From assembly GCF_014395785.1 (NCBI RefSeq), contig NZ_CP060713.1, positions 3,128,501-3,192,500 of the forward strand: a stretch of 64,000 bases of DNA, in the 5' to 3' direction. Position 1 is the stretch's first letter, and every line of letters begins with the position of its first letter. The position numbers were made by a program, and so were the translations under genes. The notes beneath the pieces are model-generated. The model made no database searches, was not told where the DNA came from, and saw nothing but the letters and a program-made list of their open reading frames with translations. Origin of the DNA: Nocardioides mesophilus (GTDB lineage: Bacteria; Actinomycetota; Actinomycetes; Propionibacteriales; Nocardioidaceae). Positions 57,541 through 64,000 of this stretch are shown here, piece after piece.

Positions 57541-59324
57541 CGGGACCCCGGCACGAACTCCTGGGCCTTCACCTTGATGCCCTCCTTGATGACGTCCCAG
57601 CGGTCGGCGTCGCCCCTGGCGAGGGCGAGCGCGGCATCCTTCATCTGCTCGAACGTGGCGTGCGGAGGCACCGGCGGCACGCTCGCGTCGGTGTGTACGT
57701 CGAGCAGCGTCGGCCGGTCCGCCGCCAGGGCCCTGTCCCAGGCCGACCCGAGCTCCTCGGGGTCGGTCAGCGTCTCGGCCCGCAGGCCGAGCGAGGCCGC
57801 GAAGGCGGCGTAGTCGACGTCGGGCAGCCGCTGCGACTCCTCGAACTTCGGGGCGCCGCCCATCGCCCGCATCTCCCAGGTCACCTGGTTGAGGTCGTTG
57901 TTGTGCAGCACGGCGACCACCAGCCGTGGGTCCTGCCAGCCCTGCCAGTAGCGCTTGACGGTGATGAGCTCGGCGAGGCCGTTCATCTGCATCGCGCCGT
58001 CACCGGCGAACACGATCGCCGGGCGGTCGGGGTGGGCGAACTTGGCGCCGATGCCGTAGGGGACGCCGGGGCCCATCGTGGCCAGCGTGCCGGACAGCGA
58101 TCCGCGGACCCCGGACGTGAACTTCAGCTGGCGGGCGTACCAGTTCGCCGAGGAGCCGGAGTCGGCGGCGACGATCGCGTCCGACGGCAGCCGGCTCGAC
58201 AGCTCGTGGAAGAGCCGCATCGGGTTGACGGGCTCGGCGGCCACCATCGCCTCGCGCTCCATGGTCTCCCACCACCGCGCCACGTTCTTCTCGACCGACT
58301 CGCGCCAGGACCGGTCGTCCTTGCGCTGCAGCAGCGGCAGCAGCGCGCTCAGGGTGGCCCGGGCGTCGGCGACGATGTTCAGCTCGGTGGGGTACCGCAT
58401 GCCGATGAACTTGCCGTCGATGTCGATCTGCACCGCCCGGGCCTGCCCGAACTCGGGGAGGAACTGGGTGTAGGGGAAGTTCGACCCGACGATCAGCAAG
58501 GTGTCGCAGTCGCGCATCAGCTCGTAGCTCGGCCGGCTGCCCAGCAACCCGATCGGTCCGGTCACGAACGGCAGGTCGTCGGGGAGGACGTCCTTGCCCA
58601 GCAGGGGTTTGGCGATGCCGGCGCCGAGGAGCTCGGCGACCTCCAGGACCTCCGCAGCGGCTCCGCGCGCGCCCTGGCCGGCCAGGATCGCGACCTTGCT
58701 GCCGGCGTTGAGGATCTCCGCGGCCCGCCGTACGGCGTCGTCCTGGGGAGCCACCTGCGGCCAGGAGGTGCCGATCGAGGACGGCACCATCTTGAAGGCA
58801 TGGGTGGGTGGCGTGTACTCGAGCTCCTGCACGTCGCTGGGGAGGATGACCGCGGTGGGGCAGCGCTCGGACTGCGCGACCCGGATCGCCCGGTCGAGGA
58901 CGTTGGGCAGCTGCTCGGGGACGGTCACCATCTGGACGTAGGCCCCGGCCACGTCCTTGAACAGCGAGAGCAGGTCCACCTCCTGCTGGTAGGAGCCGCC
59001 CATCGCCGAGCGGGCGGTCTGGCCGATGATCGCCACCACCGGCACGTGGTCGAGCTTGGCGTCGTAGAGACCGTTGAGGAGATGGACGGCGCCGGGTCCG
59101 GAGGTCGCCGCGCAGACGCCCACCTTGCCGGAGAACTTGGCGTAGCCCACGGCCTCGAAGGCCGACATCTCCTCGTGGCGGGACTGGACGAACATCGGCT
59201 GGTTGTCGGCGCGACCCCACGCGGCGAGCAACCCGTTGATCCCGTCCCCGGCGTAGCCGAAGACGTGCGTGACGTCCCAGTCGCGGAGGCGCTCGAGGAC
59301 GTGGTCGGCAACTGTCTGGCTCAT
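57537..59324 (-). CDS. Thiamine-pyrophosphate enzyme, pyruvate oxidase (PoxB)-like
   Basis: A 595-residue TPP enzyme. The catalytic Glu lies in SRHEEMSAFEAVGYAK; the TPP/Mg motif runs from FAGDGAMQMNGLAEL to HNNDLNQ. Domain order and length fit the pyruvate oxidase/quinone-dependent pyruvate dehydrogenase group rather than acetolactate synthase, though no C-terminal membrane-binding peptide is obvious. AAGGGAGAG lies before ATG 59324. It sits between the GMC oxidoreductase (23 bp) and the enolase-family gene. Confidence 0.85.
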   Translation of the reverse strand: MSQTVADHVLERLRDWDVTHVFGYAGDGINGLLAAWGRADNQPMFVQSRHEEMSAFEAVGYAKFSGKVGVCAATSGPGAVHLLNGLYDAKLDHVPVVAIIGQTARSAMGGSYQQEVDLLSLFKDVAGAYVQMVTVPEQLPNVLDRAIRVAQSERCPTAVILPSDVQELEYTPPTHAFKMVPSSIGTSWPQVAPQDDAVRRAAEILNAGSKVAILAGQGARGAAAEVLEVAELLGAGIAKPLLGKDVLPDDLPFVTGPIGLLGSRPSYELMRDCDTLLIVGSNFPYTQFLPEFGQARAVQIDIDGKFIGMRYPTELNIVADARATLSALLPLLQRKDDRSWRESVEKNVARWWETMEREAMVAAEPVNPMRLFHELSSRLPSDAIVAADSGSSANWYARQLKFTSGVRGSLSGTLATMGPGVPYGIGAKFAHPDRPAIVFAGDGAMQMNGLAELITVKRYWQGWQDPRLVVAVLHNNDLNQVTWEMRAMGGAPKFEESQRLPDVDYAAFAASLGLRAETLTDPEELGSAWDRALAADRPTLLDVHTDASVPPVPPHATFEQMKDAALALARGDADRWDVIKEGIKVKAQEFVPGSR

Positions 59325-59347
59325 CTCTCTCCCTTCATCGTTCCTGG

Positions 59348-61015
59348 TCAGGTGGTCGGTCGTCCCTCGCCGCGGACCAGTCGGTCGGCGGCCCGGGCGG
59401 CGACGGACATGATGGTGAGGGCCGGGTTGGCCGATCCCTGGGTGGGCAGCACGCTGCCGTCGGTGATCAGCAGGTTGGGCACCGCGAAGGAGCGGCAGTC
59501 GCCGTCGACGACGCCGGTGGTCTCGTCGGCGCCCATCCGGGCGCCACCGACGAGGTGCGCGTAGCGCTTGAAGGTCTTGACCTCCTCGGCGCCGGCGGCC
59601 TGCAGGATCCCCTCCATGACCTGCTGCGCCTCCTGCATCAGGGCGCGGTCGTTGTCGCACTGGCTGTAGCTGAACTTCGCCACCGGCATCCCGTGGCGGT
59701 CGACCTCGTCGGCCAGCGTCACCCGGTTGTCGGGGAGGGCGAGGAACTCGCACAGTGCCCCCAGACAAGCCCAGTGGACGTAGTCGCGCATCTGCTCGCG
59801 CAGCGGCCCGCCCCACATCTTCTGGCCGGCGAAGTGCTCGGACCAGGTCACGGGCAGCGGTGACACCGTCTGGATGGAGAAGCCGCGCCGGTAGGGCTTG
59901 GTCGGGTCGGTCTCGTAGAACTGCTCCGAGGAGACCTCCGGGGGCGGCGCCTTGTACATCCGGACCTCGTCGGGGAACCGTCCGCCGGTCTGTGGCGCGC
60001 CCTGGACCATGAGGTAGCGGCCGACCAGGTCGTGGTCGTTGCACAGGCCGTCGGGGAAGCGGCGCGAGGTGGAGTGCAGCAGCAGCCGCGGCGTCTCGAT
60101 CGAGTAGCCCGCCACGACGACGTGGGCGGCCCGCTGGAACCGCTCCAAGCCCTCGCGTCGGTAGTGCACCCCGGTCGCCCGACCGGTGCGCTCGTCGATC
60201 TCGATCCGGGTGACCATGCAGTCGGGGCGGATCTCCGCCCCGTGGGCCAGGGCGTCGGGGACGTGCGTGATCAGGGGTGAGGCCTTCGCGTTGACCTTGC
60301 ACCCCTGCAGGCAGAACCCGCGGTAGATGCAGTGCGAGCGGTGGCCGAACCTGCCGTTGGCGATCGCCACCGGTCCGACCCGGGTCTCGACGCCGGCCGC
60401 GAGCGCGCCGCGCTGGAAGATCTCGCCGTTGCCGCCGACCGGGTGCGGGGAGTGCGGGTAGTCGTGGGGATCCCCCCAGGGCCAGTGCTCGCCGGCCACC
60501 GGCAGCTCGCCCTCGATCAGCTCGTAGTAGGGCCTCAGGTCGTCGTAGCCGAACGGCCAGTCCGCACCCACGCCGTCGTCGCTGAACGTGGAGAAGTCGC
60601 TGGGGTGGAACCGCGGCGTGTAGCCGGCGAAGTGCACCATCGAGCCGCCGACCCCGCGGCCGGAGTTGTTCGACCCGAGCGGCACCGGGTCGTCGCCGGC
60701 GATGACCCGGGGCTCGGTCCAGTACAGGTGGTGGGAGCCCGCCTCGTCGGAGACCCAGTCCTGGTCGGGGTCCCAGAACGGCCCGGCGTCCAGAGCGGCG
60801 ACCCGCCAGCCCGCGCGTGCCAGCCGTTGGGTCAGGGTCGCCCCGCCGGCACCGGCGCCGATGACGACCGCGTCGAGCTCGTCGGTGTCCTCGAAGCGGC
60901 GCATCTGCTCGCGCAGCCGGTGGTCGGTGCGCTGCTGCCCGCTGGGCAGCAGCCAGGCGGACGAGTTGCGCGCGCGGACCGAGTCCGCCGACCCGTCGGT
61001 GAGCAGCGGCCGCAT
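59348..61015 (-). CDS. GMC-family FAD oxidoreductase (gluconate dehydrogenase large-subunit-like)
   Basis: A 555-residue flavoprotein: VVIGAGAGGATLTQRLARAG (about 49-69) binds FAD, RGVGGSMVHFAGYTPR follows, and the C-terminal GGARMGAD with LLITDGSVLPTQGSANP closes the active site. Cysteines in FCLQGCKVNAK resemble the iron-sulfur or structural site of membrane gluconate/alcohol dehydrogenases. The neighbouring subunit 3-like gene overlaps it by ATGA, supporting a two-subunit dehydrogenase. Confidence 0.9.
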   Translation of the reverse strand: MRPLLTDGSADSVRARNSSAWLLPSGQQRTDHRLREQMRRFEDTDELDAVVIGAGAGGATLTQRLARAGWRVAALDAGPFWDPDQDWVSDEAGSHHLYWTEPRVIAGDDPVPLGSNNSGRGVGGSMVHFAGYTPRFHPSDFSTFSDDGVGADWPFGYDDLRPYYELIEGELPVAGEHWPWGDPHDYPHSPHPVGGNGEIFQRGALAAGVETRVGPVAIANGRFGHRSHCIYRGFCLQGCKVNAKASPLITHVPDALAHGAEIRPDCMVTRIEIDERTGRATGVHYRREGLERFQRAAHVVVAGYSIETPRLLLHSTSRRFPDGLCNDHDLVGRYLMVQGAPQTGGRFPDEVRMYKAPPPEVSSEQFYETDPTKPYRRGFSIQTVSPLPVTWSEHFAGQKMWGGPLREQMRDYVHWACLGALCEFLALPDNRVTLADEVDRHGMPVAKFSYSQCDNDRALMQEAQQVMEGILQAAGAEEVKTFKRYAHLVGGARMGADETTGVVDGDCRSFAVPNLLITDGSVLPTQGSANPALTIMSVAARAADRLVRGEGRPTT

Positions 61016-61673
61016 CACTCGTCGGCCCCTTCCGGTGCCTGCCCGTGCGCGGGAGGGCTGCTCATCGCGGTCTCGAACGGCTCGCGGCGGCCGACCCCGC
61101 GGTTCTTGTAGCCGCGGGATAGGCCGGGCCGGAGAAGCCGATCTCGTTCCAGGCCCACGGGTGGGAGTAGAACGCGGTGCAGGCGTAGCGGGACCACAGC
61201 GACCAGACCCGGTCGGCCCGCATCCCGTGCCAGGGCTGGTCCGAACGGTCGAGCACCGACTGGAGCAGCCTCTGCTGCTCCTCATGCGTGCAGTCGGCGT
61301 ACCCCCGACCGGTCGTCGTCCGGGCGTCCGCGTCGAGGGCCTCGACGCTGGCCGACCAGGCCTCGGGGTCCGGCGGCAGGTCCTCGTAGCGCCAACCGTC
61401 CGTCGACAGCTCCGCCAACCGCTGGTCGATCATCTCGAAGACCGGCACGCGCGGCTCGTCGTGCTGGTCGAGGATCAGGTCGAGCAGCGGGCGGGCCACC
61501 GCCTCCTGCTCGGGGGTGAAGTGGCGCAGCGGCGGCATCGGGCCGAGCCTGGCCAGCACCACCCCGGTCGTGACGCGGTCCCACGCCGGCGCCTGGTCCA
61601 GGACGTCGAAACCGGGGAACCGGCTGGGTTCGCCGCCCGGGACGACCCCTGACTGCCGGTCCCCGCCGCTCAC
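61015..61673 (-). pseudogene. Gluconate 2-dehydrogenase subunit 3-like protein, frameshifted
   Basis: About 220 residues when the two frames are joined. GTG 61673, after a strong AGGAGGGG, opens the first frame: FTPEQEAVARPLLDLIL, then YSHPWAWNEIGFSGPAYP. The second frame continues with RGYKNRGVGRREPFE and ends at 61015. Adding one G to the GGG at 61116-61118 (plus strand) restores the expected join PAYPRGYKN. Family members are small partners of GMC dehydrogenases. The upstream stop overlaps its start by GTGA. Confidence 0.8.
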
Positions 61674-62131
61674 CGGCCCCTCCTGAGGACCGAGGCGAGC
61701 AGGCCCATCCCGCCGAGCATCGTCATCATCAACGGAGCCAGCAGCGGGGGACCCATCTCGAGGTTGTAGCGCGCGTTGCGCCACCCGCCCGGTTTCTGGG
61801 ACACCCCCCGCGCATGCAGGTAGGTGCCCTGCAGGCCGTTGGCCACGATGGCCGCGGAGGTGAGGGGCAGCAGGGTGTGGGAAGCCCGCTCGCTGACGAG
61901 GCCGGCGACGCCGGCCGCGGCTCCCAGCGGGGCCAGTCCGACCGGCAGCCACATCAGCCGGTTCCCGAAACTGGCCTTATCGTGCTCGAAGTAGATCTCC
62001 ACGCCTGCGACGATGGCTCCGGCGCCGGTGAGGGCGGACAGCGTCCGTCCGAACCGACCGTGCCGGACGTCGTCGACCGCAGCGGAGACGGCGTGAGGCA
62101 GTAGTTCTTCCATAGCAGTGGTCATACCCAT
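61670..62131 (-). CDS. Small membrane protein, first gene of the GMC/TPP operon
   Basis: About 153 residues with three to four hydrophobic segments (near 33-47, 62-80, 86-104 and 130-148 of the protein). No family is recognised. Start candidates are ATG 62131, 62125 and 62113; no ribosome site is visible for the first two, so a leaderless message is possible. The operator palindrome lies just upstream. Confidence 0.65.
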   Translation of the reverse strand: MGMTTAMEELLPHAVSAAVDDVRHGRFGRTLSALTGAGAIVAGVEIYFEHDKASFGNRLMWLPVGLAPLGAAAGVAGLVSERASHTLLPLTSAAIVANGLQGTYLHARGVSQKPGGWRNARYNLEMGPPLLAPLMMTMLGGMGLLASVLRRGR

Positions 62132-62137
62132 ATTGAG

Positions 62138-62152
62138 GCGCAATAATTGCGC
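62138..62152. promoter_or_regulatory. MarR-type operator palindrome
   Basis: GCGCAATAATTGCGC is a perfect 15-bp palindrome around a central A, in AT-rich sequence between the leftward operon and the rightward MarR gene. The half-site GCAAT recurs at 62157-62161. Placement fits autoregulated MarR repressors. Confidence 0.75.
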
Positions 62153-62183
62153 AGACGCAATATAAATGTGAGCGGAGACACCG

Positions 62184-62669
62184 GTGACGGACCAGGCGGG
62201 TCAGGACGGCGGGCTGCGGCCCGAGGAGGTCGAGGCGGTGATGGCCGGGACCCGGGCGATGGGAGTGCTGATCGCCGAGTCCCTGGCGAAGGTCGAGACC
62301 GTGGTGACGATGCCGCAGCTCCGGGTGCTGATCCTGGCGTCGGTCGCGCCACTCAACGTCTCGGCGGTGGCCGAGGACCTGGGCGTGCACCCCTCCAACG
62401 CGACCCGCACCTGTGACCGGCTGGTCCGGGCCGGGCTGCTGGACCGGAACCCGGACCCCGCGGACCGGCGGCACGTCATGCTCACTGCCACCGAGGAGGG
62501 GCGCCGGCTGGTGCAGACGGTGATGGACCACCGCCGCTCCCGGGTCGAGCAGATCCTTCAACGCCTCGACGAAGAGCAGCGCGCGGCGCTGGCCGTTTCG
62601 CTGGCAGCGTTCACCGCGGCGGTCGGCGAGGAGCACCTGGGCCTCGAGGCGGTGGTGGTCCAGCCCTGA
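62184..62669 (+). CDS. MarR-family transcriptional regulator
   Basis: A 161-residue winged-helix regulator: TMPQLRVLILASVAPLNVSAVAEDL, recognition helix HPSNATRTCDRLVRAGLL and wing RNPDPADRRHVMLTATEEG. GGAGA lies before GTG 62184. It probably represses the divergent six-gene operon and itself through the palindrome at 62138. Confidence 0.92.
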   Translation: MTDQAGQDGGLRPEEVEAVMAGTRAMGVLIAESLAKVETVVTMPQLRVLILASVAPLNVSAVAEDLGVHPSNATRTCDRLVRAGLLDRNPDPADRRHVMLTATEEGRRLVQTVMDHRRSRVEQILQRLDEEQRAALAVSLAAFTAAVGEEHLGLEAVVVQP

Positions 62670-62721
62670 GCCGCAGCCCGGTGCGGACGACCAGGTCGGC
62701 CCCGGTCGCCCGTCACCAGGG

Positions 62722-64000
62722 TCAGCGGGTGGGGCGGCCCTCCTCCCCGGTGTGCCGGCGGCTCTTCGACGGACCGGTGCCGGTCTCGAGGTTGAGCGCG
62801 GTGTTGACCAGGGCGATGTGCGAGAGCGCCTGCGGGAAGTTGCCGACCAGGCGGTCCTCCTTCGCGTCGTACTCCTCGGAGAGCAGGCCGACGTCGTTGG
62901 TCAGGGCGACGAGCCGCTCGAACAGCTCCTCGGCGTCCTTGCGCCGCCCCTGGGCGAGGTAGCAGTCGGCCAGCCAGAACGTGCAGGCCAGGAACGAGCC
63001 CTCGCCCGGCGGGAGTCCGTCGAGCTCCTGGGAGTCCTCCGTCATCGAGTACCGCGCGACGAAGCCGTCCGGGCACAGCTCCTTCTCGATCGTCTCGACC
63101 GTGCCCAGCATGCGCGGATCGTCGGGCGGCAGGAAGCCGACCTCGCTGATCAGCAGCAGCGAGGCGTCGAGGGCCTGGGAGCCGTAGTACTGCGTGAAGG
63201 TGTTGCGTCCGGCGTCGTACCCCTTCTCGCAGACCTCGTCGAAGATCTGCTGCCGGACCTCGCGCCAGCGGTCCACCGGCCCCTCGAGGCCGAACTGCTC
63301 GACCGCCTTGACGGCGCGGTCCATCGCCGCCCAGGCCATCACCTTGGAGAACGTGAAGTGCCGGGGACCGCCGCGGATCTCCCAGATGCCGTTGTCCGGC
63401 TCGTGCCAGTGCGCCTCCAGGAACTCCACCAAGGAGCGCTGCACCTCCCACGCGTGCTCGTCGGGAGGTACGCCGTGCGTGCGGGCCTGGTGGAGGGCGT
63501 CCATCAGCTCGCCGTACACGTCGAGCTGGAACTGGCCCGAGGCCGCGTTGCCGGCGCGCACCGGTCGTGAGTCCTCGTAGCCGGACAGCCAGTCGAGCTC
63601 TATCTCGGTGAGCCGGCGCTCGCCTTCGACGCCGTACATGATCTGCATCTGGTCAGGTCGCCCGGCCAGCGCCCGCAGCAGCCACTCCCGCCACTCCTCG
63701 GCCTCCTCGGTGTACCCGCCGTCGATCAGGGCGAGCAGCGTGAAGGTCGCGTCGCGGATCCAGCAGTAGCGGTAGTCCCAGTTGCGGACCCCGCCCACCT
63801 GCTCGGGAAGCGACGTGGTGGGCGCTGCGACGATGCCGCCGGTGGGCCGGTAGGTCAGCGCCTTGAGCACGATGAGCGAGCGGCGCACGAGCTCCCGGTG
63901 GGGCCCGTGGTAGGTGCACCGGGACGCCCACTCCTCCCACTCCTGCGTGGTGCGCTCGATGGTGGCGCCCACGTCCAGGTGCTCCGGGGCCGCCTCTCGG
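62722..64000 (-). CDS. Glycoside hydrolase family 15 enzyme, 5' end outside window
   Basis: The C-terminal 420 or so residues of a GH15 enzyme (glucoamylase or trehalase type). GVRNWDYRYCWIRDATF is the conserved substrate-binding and catalytic-acid region and EVGFLPPDDPRMLGTV the late region. The frame runs out at the window edge. Two-domain actinobacterial GH15 proteins of this kind often act on trehalose or alpha-glucans in the cytoplasm. Convergent with the MarR gene. Confidence 0.9.
   Translation of the reverse strand, partial: REAAPEHLDVGATIERTTQEWEEWASRCTYHGPHRELVRRSLIVLKALTYRPTGGIVAAPTTSLPEQVGGVRNWDYRYCWIRDATFTLLALIDGGYTEEAEEWREWLLRALAGRPDQMQIMYGVEGERRLTEIELDWLSGYEDSRPVRAGNAASGQFQLDVYGELMDALHQARTHGVPPDEHAWEVQRSLVEFLEAHWHEPDNGIWEIRGGPRHFTFSKVMAWAAMDRAVKAVEQFGLEGPVDRWREVRQQIFDEVCEKGYDAGRNTFTQYYGSQALDASLLLISEVGFLPPDDPRMLGTVETIEKELCPDGFVARYSMTEDSQELDGLPPGEGSFLACTFWLADCYLAQGRRKDAEELFERLVALTNDVGLLSEEYDAKEDRLVGNFPQALSHIALVNTALNLETGTGPSKSRRHTGEEGRPTR

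Overview
The window reads as chromosomal DNA of a high-GC actinobacterium. Codons end mostly in G or C, GTG and TTG starts are common, and neighbouring genes often overlap by ATGA or GTGA. Family content (DUF1876, DUF1918, amphi-Trp, DUF4389, Acg-type nitroreductase, tandem UspA proteins) suggests Nocardioides or a close relative; this is an inference, since no rRNA or marker gene is present. No tRNA, rRNA, CRISPR array, insertion sequence or prophage was recognised.

Region by region. 0-6.1 kb: the end of a SNF2-type helicase, then a cell-envelope group (YfhO-like membrane protein, GT2 glycosyltransferase, flippase-like membrane protein, methyltransferase). 6.2-15.5 kb: a small gene behind a LexA-like box, an amphi-Trp protein, cardiolipin synthase with a DUF305 protein, three exported proteins (BNR/CARDB protein, lipoprotein, sedolisin protease) and a thiolase.

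15.5-43.9 kb is the most striking part. It resembles the hypoxia/dormancy (DosR/DevR) regulon of mycobacteria gathered in one place: a DevS-like GAF sensor kinase and DevR-like regulator, four UspA-type proteins plus one diverged Usp-like protein, Hsp20, two P-type ATPases, an Acg-like nitroreductase, DUF1876 and DUF1918 proteins, two zinc alcohol dehydrogenases, a beta-CASP hydrolase, a flavodoxin, and a sulfide:quinone-reductase-like / DsrC / DsrE sulfur module. Many of its intergenic gaps carry a palindromic motif close to the DosR box (core GGGNC-N4-GNCCC), usually 50-115 bp from a start codon. A five-copy 20-bp repeat lies between devS and devR.

43.9-55.1 kb: an IclR-type regulator faces a ten-gene operon for uptake (betaine/choline-type ABC transporter) and oxidation of an unidentified compound (Fae-like protein, mandelate-racemase-family enzyme, two aldehyde dehydrogenases, hydroxyacid dehydrogenase, iron alcohol dehydrogenase). 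Two perfect palindromes sit in the divergent promoter region. 55.1-62.7 kb: a ChaB/Rho-N protein and a six-gene leftward operon (membrane protein, gluconate-dehydrogenase subunit 3-like, GMC oxidoreductase, TPP enzyme, enolase-superfamily enzyme, ZIP transporter) facing a MarR regulator across a 15-bp palindrome. 62.7-64 kb: a GH15 glycosidase that runs off the window.

Three genes (P-type ATPase at 20.4-23.2 kb, zinc alcohol dehydrogenase at 29.8-30.8 kb, subunit 3 at 61.0-61.7 kb) each carry what looks like a one-base deletion in a G/C run. Sequencing error is as likely as true decay.
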